From the NCBI RefSeq assembly GCF_017741935.1, contig NZ_JAGHMH010000011.1:16059-80058 (forward strand): DNA of 64,000 bases. Reading direction: 5' to 3'. The notes under the pieces are model-generated. The model was not told the origin of the DNA. It worked only from the letters and a program-made list of their open reading frames with translations, and made no database searches. The stretch comes from Rhizobium sp. 16-449-1b. Lineage in GTDB: Bacteria > Pseudomonadota > Alphaproteobacteria > Rhizobiales > Rhizobiaceae. This document shows, piece after piece, positions 56,264 to 64,000 of the stretch (its first letter is position 1; every line of letters begins with the position of its first letter). Position numbers and translations under genes: made by a program.

Positions 56264-57300
56264 TGACCATGAGCATGCCTGCTGCCTTCGTTTTGAAGGC
56301 GTGCGCCGAATTGCCTGAACCTGAACACTGTCTGCGCCATCTGGCCGAGCATCTGAGGGAAGATGGTCTTGAGCTTGCCGAGGAACATGGCGCGCTGGTC
56401 GTTACACTTCCTGACGTGCATGGTCGAATGTGGTGCGAGGACGGCCAAGTGGTCGTTCAGGCCACGTCCAAGGATGCGGAAACAGCCTACTTCGTCAGAA
56501 GCTGGCTCGACGCGGCGTTTCGGCATCTTGCCGCTGGCGAACCCGTTCGGGTCAGCTTCGAGGAAAACTGGAAGACGCGCGGATTGCCGCCAAGCTTCTC
56601 GATCCTCAAAGTCCAGGCGATGCGGATGGTATCGAGGAGCATGAAGCGCATCACGCTCAGCTGTCCGGATGTCGCTCGTTTTGATCGCAAGGATGCGCTT
56701 CACCTTCAACTGCTCGTGAATTTCGCGGCGCTTTCCCAGGCAAAGGATGATACCAAGCCGGCCGCGATATGGCGCCGATACACCGTTCGTTCGATTGATG
56801 TTTCGAACGGTACGATCGATGTGGACGTGTTTATGCACGGAGGGAACGGTCCGGGCGCCGCGTGGGCGTCGGCACTTGCCGCAGGCGATATGGTTGGTGT
56901 CGCCGGTCCGAGCGGCGGCGGTATCGGCATTGGCAAGGCCGGCCGGTACCTGATTGCCGGCGACGAGACCGCGCTTCCGGCTATCGCCCGGATCCTGGAG
57001 ATGCTGCCGGTGGACGCAAGGGGTGACGTCTTCGTGGAGGTTTCCGAGGCGTCGGATACATTGCCGCTCGCGCTCCCCGCCGGAGTGACACTGACCTGGC
57101 TCAAGCGCTGCGAGACGCCGTTGCCGCTTGAACAGGTCGTCGACACCTGTCTTCGATCGATCGGCGCCGAGCCGGTGTGCCTTTGGGTTGGATGCGAGGC
57201 CGAAGTCGCACGCCGTATTCGCAGCAAGCTGCGGGCAGAGCCGGCATTTGGAGACGTCGATCACCTCGTTACCGGATATTGGCGGCGGACGTCGCATTGA
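56263..57300 (+). CDS. Siderophore-interacting protein (ViuB-like FAD reductase)
   Basis: A 345-aa protein. An N-terminal region of about 100 residues resembles DUF2218 ('DAETAYFVRSWLDAAFRHLAAG' region). The siderophore-interacting FAD-binding domain follows, with 'IWRRYTVRSIDVSNGTIDVDV' region (about 165-185) and 'GDMVGVAGPSGGGIG'; the C-terminal NAD(P)H-binding region has 'RYLIAGDETALPAIARILE' (about 228). Members of this family reduce ferric siderophore in the cytoplasm to release iron. The ATG overlaps the preceding stop as TAATG, so the two are co-translated. Confidence 0.9.
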   Translation: MTMSMPAAFVLKACAELPEPEHCLRHLAEHLREDGLELAEEHGALVVTLPDVHGRMWCEDGQVVVQATSKDAETAYFVRSWLDAAFRHLAAGEPVRVSFEENWKTRGLPPSFSILKVQAMRMVSRSMKRITLSCPDVARFDRKDALHLQLLVNFAALSQAKDDTKPAAIWRRYTVRSIDVSNGTIDVDVFMHGGNGPGAAWASALAAGDMVGVAGPSGGGIGIGKAGRYLIAGDETALPAIARILEMLPVDARGDVFVEVSEASDTLPLALPAGVTLTWLKRCETPLPLEQVVDTCLRSIGAEPVCLWVGCEAEVARRIRSKLRAEPAFGDVDHLVTGYWRRTSH

Positions 57301-57334
57301 TCAGCAATCGGTCGGCAGGCGAAGGTTCGTCGTT

Positions 57335-58630
57335 CTAGCGGTCCCTCGGCGTGCCCTTGGCGAACCAAAGCCCCATGAATTCCGGCAGGAAGATCTGATC
57401 GATCGCCATGTGGGCGGCGCCGGAAAGCCCTGTCGAGCCATTATGGTCGACGGCGGCGATCTGGAGGTTGGAGCTGACGAAGGGCAGGCAATGGCGGTAG
57501 GCGGCTTCCTTCAGTGACGCCAGGAAGAGGTTGCCGGTATCGAGAAGGCGACCGCCCACGAGCACGCGGGACGGATTGAACATGTTGATCGTCGCGGCGA
57601 GCACTTGGCCGATACCGAACCCGGCATTGCTGACGAGTTCGGCAGCCAGCGGATCGCCCTCCCGCACCGCGCTGGCGAGATCGGCGAGGGTCGGCTCTCT
57701 CTCTCCGACGATTGCGGCCAACGCGGCGCTTCGTCCCTCCCGGATGCCTGACCGGGTATCGCGCAGGAGCGCCTCACCGCTATATTGCGCCTCGATGCAG
57801 CCGCGTCGTCCGCAGCGGCACGCCACATTGCTGAGATTGTAGCCGGGGATGTGGCCGATATTGCCCGAAGCACCTTGCGCTCCGCGAAAGAGCTTGCCCT
57901 CGATCACGATCCCGCAGCCGATCGCCATGTCGGCGGCGAGATAGAGCATTGTCGTATCCTTCGGGATCGTTCCCGCTCGCACTTCACCATAGGCAAGAAG
58001 GTTGTCGTCGGTATCGAGCCAGAAAGGCACATCATAGGGCTTGGACAATTCCTGCCCGAAGGCATATCCGATCCACGGAGAGGGCAGCGAAGGTGAATCG
58101 ATCAATGTCCCCGCTGCCGAGTTGATGTGCGCGGGGATGCCCGCACCAACACCCCAGACGTCGTCCGGCCGCTTTCCCAAAGCCTTCAGCTGCCGATTCC
58201 ATTCGCGATGCGCATTTGCGACGAGCGCATGTGGCCCACTCGCGAAGTCGCCTCCGTCTTGCGAGGTCGAAAGGATATTTCCATTGAGGTCCGCAACCGC
58301 GAAATGCACCTCGGCCAAGGTCGCGAACAAGCAGAGGATCAGACCCACGGAAGCGTTGAGCTCGAGGAGCCTTGGTGCCCTTCCTCCGGTCGATACGCCT
58401 GCGGCTCCTTCTATCACCAGGCGCGTGGTCATGAGCTGTGCGACGCGCTCGGCCACCAGGCCGCGCCCGAGTCCGGAGACGCGTTGCAGGTCGGGCCGCG
58501 TCGCCGCCCGCCCGGACTTGATGAGAGAGAGGATGGCGCTCAGATCGCGGACGGCCTCTGTCTGGCTAAATGGAATCTGATCGTTCAAGGCACACCTCGT
58601 TTCCCCACCGATAGCACGAGACATTTGCAT
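57335..58630 (-). CDS. ROK-family transcriptional repressor
   Basis: A 431-aa ROK (NagC/XylR-like) regulator. The N-terminal winged helix (about 25-85) reads 'ILSLIKSGRAATRPDLQRVSGLGRGLVAERV'; the C-terminal ROK domain has the zinc signature 'CRCGRRGCIEA' (about 268-278), and the H-x-G 'GNIGHIPGYN' before it. It lacks a clear DxGxT ATP site. Several starts are possible (58630, 58624, 58663). It is divergent from the sugar ABC operon, with a perfect palindrome in between, and is the likely repressor of that operon. The inducer would be a sugar or glycoside. Confidence 0.88.
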   Translation of the reverse strand: MQMSRAIGGETRCALNDQIPFSQTEAVRDLSAILSLIKSGRAATRPDLQRVSGLGRGLVAERVAQLMTTRLVIEGAAGVSTGGRAPRLLELNASVGLILCLFATLAEVHFAVADLNGNILSTSQDGGDFASGPHALVANAHREWNRQLKALGKRPDDVWGVGAGIPAHINSAAGTLIDSPSLPSPWIGYAFGQELSKPYDVPFWLDTDDNLLAYGEVRAGTIPKDTTMLYLAADMAIGCGIVIEGKLFRGAQGASGNIGHIPGYNLSNVACRCGRRGCIEAQYSGEALLRDTRSGIREGRSAALAAIVGEREPTLADLASAVREGDPLAAELVSNAGFGIGQVLAATINMFNPSRVLVGGRLLDTGNLFLASLKEAAYRHCLPFVSSNLQIAAVDHNGSTGLSGAAHMAIDQIFLPEFMGLWFAKGTPRDR

Positions 58631-58642
58631 CGCGCCAGTTGC

Positions 58643-58667
58643 ACTTATGCATTTAATATGCATAAGT
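58643..58667. promoter_or_regulatory. ROK operator: 10+10 bp perfect inverted repeat
   Basis: ACTTATGCAT (58643-58652) and ATGCATAAGT (58658-58667) are perfectly inverted around a 5 nt spacer, between the ROK gene and the binding-protein gene (start 58724). Its size suits a ROK dimer. It is AT-rich in a GC-rich region and overlaps the expected promoter zone for both directions, so it is a strong operator candidate. Confidence 0.75.
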
Positions 58668-58723
58668 CGGATTGTTGGAGGCAAAAGTGTCGATGAGGTC
58701 GACGCTTATATGGAGGAAGACCC

Positions 58724-59698
58724 TTGAAACAATTGACGGTGAAACTTTGCGCGGCGGTTGCGCTGGCGTCTATCGCGGCCTTTGGAGCGCAAGCTCAGGA
58801 GGCGAAGACCATTTCGATCGCCTATAGCGTCGACGTGCTCGACGAGACCCAGAACCAGGCGCTCGATGCCATGAAATCCCGCGTCGAGGAGATCAATGCG
58901 TCGCGCAAGGACGTGAAGGTCACGCTCGACGTTTACGACGCGCAAAGCAGTGTCGATAAACAGATATCCGATGTTCAGACTGCACTCATCAAATCTCCCA
59001 ACGTCCTGATCCTGAGCGCCGTTGATGCGGCCGGCTCGCTGCCTGCGGCACAGGCTGCCAAGGATGCAGGCATTCCGGTTATCGATCGGCGGCCATCCGA
59101 CCCGGAGCCCGACGTCTATTCCGTTGCATTCTACGCATATGACGAGGTGCGCTATGCCGAGGCGACCACCAACTGGATCAAGAAGTATCTGGATGCCAAC
59201 CCGGGCAAGGTGCTCAATGTCGGCCTGGTCTATGGCGCGCCCGCGCAGACGGCCCAGCTGCGCCGCGCCGATAGTGTCAAGGAGTTGGCCAAGCAGCAGC
59301 CCGACAGGATCAAGATCGTCACGGAAGGCTACGGTAACTGGCTGACGGCCACTGCCCAGAACCTGACCCAGGACTGGCTGCTCGCGCACCCCGATATCAA
59401 TCTTGTCGTCTGCGCGAACGACATCATGGCGCTCGGCGCCTCGAATGCACTGCAGTCCGCTGGGCGCACCGATGTCATGGTGACTGGATACGACCTGACG
59501 GATGATGGCGTGCAGCGCGTTTCGGCCAATACCCAGACCCTGACGGTCGGGACGGTCCTGAAGGATTCGAACCAGATCATCGACGTCGCCGTGGGCCTCG
59601 CCGAAAACACCTTCAAGGACAAGACCTTCTACGTGAACCCCGTCTACGCCATCGATCCATCGAATGTCGCGGACTTTCTGAGCAAAACCAAAAACTGA
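58724..59698 (+). CDS. Sugar ABC transporter periplasmic binding protein (ribose type)
   Basis: A 324-aa secreted protein of the Peripla_BP_4 family. A signal peptide ends at 'GAQAQEAK' (about residue 24). Mature blocks are 'TISIAYSVDVLDETQNQALD', 'SPNVLILSAVDAAG', 'AKDAGIPVIDRRPS', 'VVCANDIMALGASNALQ' and 'VMVTGYDLTDDGVQ', as in ribose, xylose and glycoside binding proteins. TTG start with GGAGGA at 58712-58717. First gene of the operon under the palindromic operator; the ligand may be a glycoside. Confidence 0.9.
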   Translation: MKQLTVKLCAAVALASIAAFGAQAQEAKTISIAYSVDVLDETQNQALDAMKSRVEEINASRKDVKVTLDVYDAQSSVDKQISDVQTALIKSPNVLILSAVDAAGSLPAAQAAKDAGIPVIDRRPSDPEPDVYSVAFYAYDEVRYAEATTNWIKKYLDANPGKVLNVGLVYGAPAQTAQLRRADSVKELAKQQPDRIKIVTEGYGNWLTATAQNLTQDWLLAHPDINLVVCANDIMALGASNALQSAGRTDVMVTGYDLTDDGVQRVSANTQTLTVGTVLKDSNQIIDVAVGLAENTFKDKTFYVNPVYAIDPSNVADFLSKTKN

Positions 59699-59749
59699 AA
59701 CAGGTAATCGGGGGCGTCCCGACGGGCGCTCCCACTGGAGGAAAACCTG

Positions 59750-60766
59750 ATGACTGTTCCTGACAACGGGACCGGCGTGTCCGCGGGCAGGCGGCTGCTC
59801 CTTGCGAACAAGGCCGTTCTGTTTGCTGTCATTCTGGCGGCAATTCTATCAATCTCTTCGCCTTACTTCCTGCTGCAAGCAAACCTTCTGTCGCTCTTCG
59901 ACCAGATCGTCGTCATGACCGTGGTCGCTCTCTGCTACACGCTCGTGCTTGCGATGGGCGAGATCGATCTGTCTCTTGGTGGCGTGATCCCGCTCGTCGG
60001 CCTGGTCATGGCGAAATTGATGGTGAACTTCGGCGTGCCGTTCTACGCCGCCATTATGATCGGTGTCGTGCTTGGAGCCGCGTGCGGTGCCTTGAATGCG
60101 TTCATGGTGTCGCGGTTCGATCTGCCGCCGTTCATCGTGACGCTCGCGACAGGCGCGCTTTTTACCGGCGCTCTCTATATCATCTCGAACCTCATTCCGG
60201 TGTCGAACCTGCCGCCGGCGTTCCTGGCGATCGCGCGGACCCGCGTTATCGGCATTCCACTGCCTGTCATCCTGCTGATCCCGGTGGCGGTGGGCTTCTA
60301 TCTTGTCGCAACACGTTCGGTCTTCGGACAGCACGTGATCGCGCTCGGCGGCAATAGCGAAGCGGTTCGCGTTGCCGGTATCAAGATCGAGACGTTGCGT
60401 CTGAAGGTCTACATGCTGGCTGGCGCCTGCTACGCTCTCGCGGCCGTGCTTCTGACCGCACGCTCTGCCTCCGCGCAGATCGCGGCCGGCTCCAACCTGA
60501 TGCTGCTCGTCATTACCGCGGTCGTGGTCGGGGGAACGCCGCTTCTCGGCGGCAAGGCCGATATGGTCGGTACCTTTTTCGGTTGCCTCATCCTGGGGAT
60601 GATCAGCAACGGCCTCAATCTCCTTGGCGTCAACGCCAACTACCAGATCATCGTCCAGGGTCTTCTCATTCTCATGGCACTGGTCGTCGACGTCGAGTCG
60701 ACGAAGCTCATGCTTCGTCTCGATGCCCGCCGCATGCGAAACCTGAAGCAGGGGAAATCACAATGA
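59750..60766 (+). CDS. Sugar ABC transporter permease (RbsC-like)
   Basis: A 338-aa permease of the BPD_transp_2 family with eight to ten hydrophobic segments. 'LAMGEIDLSLGGVIPLVGLV' (about 65-84) is the typical E-I-D-L-S motif, and 'ALGGNSEAVRVAGIKIETLRL' (about 199) the cytoplasmic coupling loop. Its stop overlaps the ATPase start by 4 nt. Confidence 0.92.
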   Translation: MTVPDNGTGVSAGRRLLLANKAVLFAVILAAILSISSPYFLLQANLLSLFDQIVVMTVVALCYTLVLAMGEIDLSLGGVIPLVGLVMAKLMVNFGVPFYAAIMIGVVLGAACGALNAFMVSRFDLPPFIVTLATGALFTGALYIISNLIPVSNLPPAFLAIARTRVIGIPLPVILLIPVAVGFYLVATRSVFGQHVIALGGNSEAVRVAGIKIETLRLKVYMLAGACYALAAVLLTARSASAQIAAGSNLMLLVITAVVVGGTPLLGGKADMVGTFFGCLILGMISNGLNLLGVNANYQIIVQGLLILMALVVDVESTKLMLRLDARRMRNLKQGKSQ

Positions 60767-61518
60767 CGGATTCCAATACCCCGCTTGTGGAGATGCGTGG
60801 CATCAGCAAGGCCTTTGGTGGCGTGCAGGCCGTGGACGACGTGAGCCTGACTGTCGGAAGAGGCGAGGTCGTTGGCCTGCTCGGCCACAATGGCGCCGGC
60901 AAGTCGACGTTGATCAAGATCCTCGCCGGTGCCTACGTGGCCGACAGCGGAGAGATCAAAGTCAACGGCGATACCGCGCCGATCGCCGACCCCATGGATG
61001 CGAAGGCGCATGGGATCGAGACGATCTACCAAAATCTGGCGCTTGCCGACAACCTCGATGCCGTCGGAAACCTCTTTCTCGGACGCGAGATCCGCAAGTA
61101 CGGATGGATGATGGACCGCAAGGCCATGAAGGACGCGACGGCGACGGTTTGCGCGCAGGTCAATCCGCGCTTCAAGAACCTGACGGTGCCGGTCCGCTAC
61201 CTCTCGGGTGGCCAGCGGCAGTCCATCGCGATCGCACGCGCGATCTATTTCAACGCCAAGGTCATCATCATGGACGAGCCGACCGCCGCGCTCGGACCGG
61301 GAGAGACGGCTCTGGTGAAGGAGCTCGTGCACCGCCTGAAAGCCCAGGGCGTCGGCGTCATTCTGATCAGCCACGACATCGAGGATGTCTTCGAACTCGC
61401 CGACCGCCTTGTCGTCATGGCGGCGGGCAGGGTCGTCGGCAACCTCAAGACCGAGGAAGCGACGCGCAAGCAAGTCCTTTCGCTCATCATCATGGGCGAT
61501 GGTTCGCACGCGGACTGA
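60763..61518 (+). CDS. Sugar ABC transporter ATP-binding protein, single domain
   Basis: A 251-aa ATPase. Walker A 'GHNGAGKST' (about 40-48), signature 'LSGGQRQSIAIARA' (about 147) and Walker B 'VIIMDEPTAALG' (about 168) are intact. Unlike RbsA/XylG (about 500 aa with two domains) it has only one ATPase domain, as is common in alphaproteobacterial FrcA-type systems. A longer upstream frame inside the permease gene is rejected in favour of ATG 60763, which is coupled to the permease stop. Confidence 0.92.
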   Translation: MTDSNTPLVEMRGISKAFGGVQAVDDVSLTVGRGEVVGLLGHNGAGKSTLIKILAGAYVADSGEIKVNGDTAPIADPMDAKAHGIETIYQNLALADNLDAVGNLFLGREIRKYGWMMDRKAMKDATATVCAQVNPRFKNLTVPVRYLSGGQRQSIAIARAIYFNAKVIIMDEPTAALGPGETALVKELVHRLKAQGVGVILISHDIEDVFELADRLVVMAAGRVVGNLKTEEATRKQVLSLIIMGDGSHAD

Positions 61519-61558
61519 CCGACCGAGATCAAGACAATACTATTCAATAGGAGCGGAT

Positions 61559-62020
61559 ATGCCCGCCGGCACCAACTATTGCATTCCAGAGGGAATGCTT
61601 GGCTTACACATAGGCAACGAGGCAGTGCGACGGTTTCCCGGCACCAACTTCGTCGTGTTCGCGCTGTTCAACCAGTTCCTGCACCCCAACCACCCGCTTG
61701 GCTGGATCCGCAGGCTGCAGGTCTTCCTCGATGATGCGGAAGTGCCGAGCAAGGACATGTTCTTCGTCGTTCGGGGACAGTGGATCAGCGTCGAGCACAT
61801 GCCGACGATCGTGGATATCTGGTGGCATATGCGCGAGGAGGCCAAGCTCTACATCGCGCGCGATCCGGTCGATCCGGGCAATCATGAGGTTCGCTGCCAT
61901 TTCCACATCTCGCTACAGGTTCACACTGATATCATTGATCGGGACGACATCTGGCCGACTCTCGAGCAGGTGGTTTCGGCAACACTGTCGTCGACGGAAA
62001 CGCTGGAGCACTGCCAATGA
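61559..62020 (+). CDS. C-glycoside deglycosidase beta-subunit-like protein (DUF6379)
   Basis: A 153-aa protein with AGGAG (61549-61553) before its ATG. The blocks 'LQVFLDDAEVPSKDMFFVV', 'GQWISVEHMPTIVDIWWHM', 'EEAKLYIARDPV' and 'PGNHEVRCHFHISLQV' fit the DUF6379 pattern (a 'VDGeevp-x-e-x-f-x-v' start, a W-w-x-x-e-x-A-x-l stretch, and an ending G-x-H-x-V). DUF6379 is the beta subunit of bacterial C-glycoside deglycosidases, which cleave 3-keto C-glucosides with a TIM-barrel alpha subunit. Its stop overlaps the TIM-barrel gene start by 4 nt, as expected for a two-subunit enzyme. Activity is inferred. Confidence 0.75.
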   Translation: MPAGTNYCIPEGMLGLHIGNEAVRRFPGTNFVVFALFNQFLHPNHPLGWIRRLQVFLDDAEVPSKDMFFVVRGQWISVEHMPTIVDIWWHMREEAKLYIARDPVDPGNHEVRCHFHISLQVHTDIIDRDDIWPTLEQVVSATLSSTETLEHCQ

Positions 62021-62889
62021 CCATCACAATCGCCAGCAGCCTCTGGTCGCTGCAGCAGCTCGCATTGACAAAGGGCGCGTCCCTCGATGACCTCATCGAT
62101 ATCGCGGCCGATATCGGAGTGAGCGCGATCGAGCTGAACGAAGACTTCCTGCGCCTGCCGCCTTACGCCTCGATCGACGGCTACAGACGACTGAGAAACA
62201 GGATCGAGAGCAGGGGGCTGTCCGTCGCGTCGATCTGGTTCTACACCGACATTCCCGCGGCCGTCCGTCTAACGTCGGTCGAAGAGACGGTTCATCAGAT
62301 CGGGAACTACCTGGGGATCGCATCGATCCTTGGATGCCCGCGCATAACACTTCCACCGGGCGAGGGCGGTCCGAACGCCGATGTCGATCTGGCGCATGCT
62401 GCGATGATCGGCGTTCTCACGCAACTGATGCCGGTGGCCGAACACTACAAGGTTGATATCGGCCTTGAAATTGGCCGCACAACTGGCAATTTCCAGACGC
62501 CGCAGGCAGCGCTCGCTCTCGTCGACAAGATCGCATCCGATCGTCTCCGGATTGTCCCGGACTTCGAGGCCTGGAGGCATGCGACCGAAGATTTGCCGCT
62601 GAGCCACGTGGAGACGACCGTTATCGCCGAGCCGGCGTCACTCGACGATTTCCGCAAGTGCCTGCCATACGCGCCGCTCATTCACGCCAAGCTGCTGCGG
62701 CTCGACGATGCGGGCAATGACTGGCACTTTCCGCTGGAGCAGCTGATGGCGGCGGTGCGCGAAAGTGGGCGCGATCACGTCCTCGACATCGAATTCGAGG
62801 GGTGGATCCCGGATATCGACCCGCATTGTGATAGCGTTGTCGAGACACGGCGCTGCGTTGAGCTGATTCGGCGCCTGTCGCATTCGTGA
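62017..62889 (+). CDS. Sugar phosphate isomerase/epimerase-fold protein, candidate C-glycoside deglycosidase alpha subunit
   Basis: A 290-aa AP_endonuc_2 TIM-barrel. Metal-site candidates in order are E in 'VDIGLEIGRTTGN' (about 151), D in 'RIVPDFEAWRH' (about 187), H in 'PLIHAKLLRL' (about 226) and E in 'VLDIEFEGWIP' (about 258). Family members include epimerases and the alpha subunits of C-glycoside deglycosidases. Coupling to the DUF6379 gene favours the latter. The operon's ABC importer and ROK repressor support a catabolic role. Confidence 0.78.
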   Translation: MTITIASSLWSLQQLALTKGASLDDLIDIAADIGVSAIELNEDFLRLPPYASIDGYRRLRNRIESRGLSVASIWFYTDIPAAVRLTSVEETVHQIGNYLGIASILGCPRITLPPGEGGPNADVDLAHAAMIGVLTQLMPVAEHYKVDIGLEIGRTTGNFQTPQAALALVDKIASDRLRIVPDFEAWRHATEDLPLSHVETTVIAEPASLDDFRKCLPYAPLIHAKLLRLDDAGNDWHFPLEQLMAAVRESGRDHVLDIEFEGWIPDIDPHCDSVVETRRCVELIRRLSHS

Positions 62890-62913
62890 CCGGGTAATGC
62901 GGAGGACCGGGAA

Positions 62914-63639
62914 ATGGACTGGAAGAATAAGCGTGTGCTTGTTACCGGTGCTGGCAAAGGTATCGGGCGGGCGACGGCGCTGGTCCTGGCGGGCAGGGGA
63001 GCGACAGTGGTTGCGCTCAGTCGCTCACAGGCGGACCTCGATGCTCTAAACCGCGAGGTGGATTGCGAGACGATCTGCGTGGACCTTTCGGATCACGCTT
63101 CCATCGCCGACCGGATCACACAGGCTCTTCCGGTCGATTTTCTGGTAAACTGCGCGGGTATCACGCATCTCGAGCGGGCGACCGAAACGTCGGTGGAAGA
63201 CTTCAGTCGCGTCCTCGACGTCAACACGCTCGCTCCGCTGCTTCTGTCGCAGATCGTCGCGCGAGACTGGATGGCGCGCGGATGCGGGGGAGCGATCGTC
63301 AACGTCTCAAGCGACGCTGCCCGACGTGGCATCGAGGACCATGTCGCCTATTGTGCATCCAAGGCGGCCTTGGACGCCATTACACGCGTCATGGCAACGG
63401 AACTGGGCGCGCGAGGAATTCGCGTCAACAGCGTCAATCCCACAGTCACGCTGACGCCGATGGGAGAGCTTGCCTGGAGTGATCCGGCGAAGGCCGATCC
63501 GGTGAAAGCCAGAATACCGATGGGCCGCTTTCTCGACCCTGTCGACGTCGCCGAAGCGATCCTCTTTCTTCTGAGCGACGAGGCATCGATGATTTCAGGC
63601 GTTTCAATGCCCCTGGATGGCGGCCTCTCGGCCGCCTGA
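62914..63639 (+). CDS. Short-chain dehydrogenase/reductase, L-xylulose reductase-like
   Basis: A 241-aa classical SDR. Cofactor site 'VLVTGAGKGIGRATALVL' (about 8-25), 'VNCAGITH' (about 81), the catalytic Ser in 'IVNVSSDAARRG' (about 132) and Y-x-x-x-K in 'YCASKAALDA' (about 148-152) are all present. The sequence resembles L-xylulose reductase/carbonyl reductase (DCXR). GGAGG at 62901-62905. Last gene of the operon. It could oxidise the glycoside at C3 before deglycosidation or reduce a released keto-sugar; the order of steps is inference. Confidence 0.85.
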   Translation: MDWKNKRVLVTGAGKGIGRATALVLAGRGATVVALSRSQADLDALNREVDCETICVDLSDHASIADRITQALPVDFLVNCAGITHLERATETSVEDFSRVLDVNTLAPLLLSQIVARDWMARGCGGAIVNVSSDAARRGIEDHVAYCASKAALDAITRVMATELGARGIRVNSVNPTVTLTPMGELAWSDPAKADPVKARIPMGRFLDPVDVAEAILFLLSDEASMISGVSMPLDGGLSAA

Positions 63640-63703
63640 CGGGTTGGGTGACTGGGAGCCGACGCGATCACCTTCGATAAGATCTCGATCAGGCTGAAGA
63701 TCG

Positions 63704-63820
63704 TCATCCCCGATGGCGCCCAAGCTTCTCGGCGATGATGTCAACAGTCAGGCCCGCCATGCGCCAGCGGGCGATCTTACGCCGTTCATCCATGTCGATG
63801 TGGGAGTAGGTGCGTTTCAT
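63704..63820 (-). pseudogene. IS30-family transposase remnant (N-terminal fragment)
   Basis: From ATG 63820 the minus strand reads 38 codons beginning 'MKRTYSHIDMDERRKIARWR' and ending 'KLGRHRG', the N-terminal helix-turn-helix of IS30-family transposases. A stop follows at once. In the next frame the bases after it still read 'TIF', as in the usual R-H-R-x-T-I-F motif, so a small indel appears to have broken the gene. The similarity is then lost. The rest of the transposase is absent to the left: a complete SDR gene comes right after. Confidence 0.75.
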
Positions 63821-64000
63821 TGCAGCTTCCTTGCGAGTGACAACCCATTGGTATCATTCGCAAGTCGCACTTCATCCTTGAACCCACCCGGCTACAGCCC
63901 GTGTGGCGGGAGAGTTGGAATGTCCGGCGGTTTGCAAGGTAGAAATGTCCGCGTGGTCATCACACGGCACAACGGTCAGCCCCGATCTGAGCGGCTGATC
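63821..64000. mobile_element. Possible IS end with short direct repeats
   Basis: Two similar 14-mers, GGAATGTCCGGCGG (63917-63930) and GAAATGTCCGCGTG (63943-63956 approximately), lie in tandem just before the window end. Repeats of this GAAATGTCCGC type occur near the ends of IS21-like elements, so an insertion sequence may start here. There is no open frame long enough to test this inside the window. Weak evidence. Confidence 0.25.

Overview
The window looks like chromosomal or megaplasmid DNA of an alphaproteobacterium of the Hyphomicrobiales, most probably a Rhizobiaceae member (Rhizobium, Ensifer or Agrobacterium group). The grounds are high GC, a rhizobactin-1021-type siderophore locus in the order rhtX-rhbABCDEF-rhrA-rhtA known from Sinorhizobium, the HutF/HutG form of histidine degradation, and palindromic intergenic repeats of a kind common in rhizobia. 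I saw no rRNA, tRNA or CRISPR array.

Layout. 1-4.7 kb: end of an FAD/NAD(P)-binding protein, then a four-gene iron-siderophore ABC importer. 4.7-7.4 kb: tauCBA taurine importer on the minus strand. 7.6-16.4 kb: the complete hut regulon (hutD, hutU, hutG, hutH, hutI, hutF, hutC) with a palindromic HutC-type operator between the divergent hutI and hutF, and two oppositely oriented copies of a 154 bp palindromic repeat. 16.6-17.0 kb: a gene-free block dense in perfect hairpins. 17-25.7 kb: an orphan FbpA-like Fe(III)-binding protein, two low-complexity exported proteins beside a NarL/FixJ-type two-component pair, a second FtsI-like transpeptidase, and a class III cyclase-TolB-TPR protein. 25.9-26.6 kb: a yybP-ykoY manganese riboswitch and mntP.

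26.7-33 kb: a sugar-oxidation cluster (Tat-signal VOC protein, Gfo/Idh/MocA dehydrogenase, GMC oxidoreductase, two TIM-barrel isomerases) interrupted by a Phd/PemK-type toxin-antitoxin pair with a 28 bp perfect palindrome as operator. 33-37.3 kb: a DMT exporter and a sulfur operon (cysteine-desulfurase-like enzyme, persulfide-dioxygenase-like MBL enzyme, TauE sulfite exporter). 37.5-41.8 kb: a 72-aa protein, a SARP/BTAD-TPR regulator and a divergent TfuA-like protein without any YcaO partner, then another DMT transporter. 42-57.3 kb: the hydroxamate-citrate siderophore locus, extended by a second AlcB-type acyltransferase and a siderophore-interacting reductase. 57.3-63.6 kb: a ROK repressor divergent, across a 10+10 bp palindrome, from a sugar ABC importer, a DUF6379 protein and a TIM-barrel protein that look like the beta and alpha subunits of a C-glycoside deglycosidase, and an SDR. 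63.6-64 kb: a broken IS30-type transposase start.

Together the genes describe a soil or plant-associated bacterium equipped for nutrient scavenging: iron by at least two importers plus an endogenous siderophore, taurine sulfur, histidine, and plant-derived glycosides. The strongest candidates for under-described biology are the TfuA/SARP/small-protein locus, the putative C-glycoside operon with its ROK operator, the structured gene-free block at 16.7-17.0 kb, and the exported-protein/two-component locus with its ACTAAAGT palindrome.
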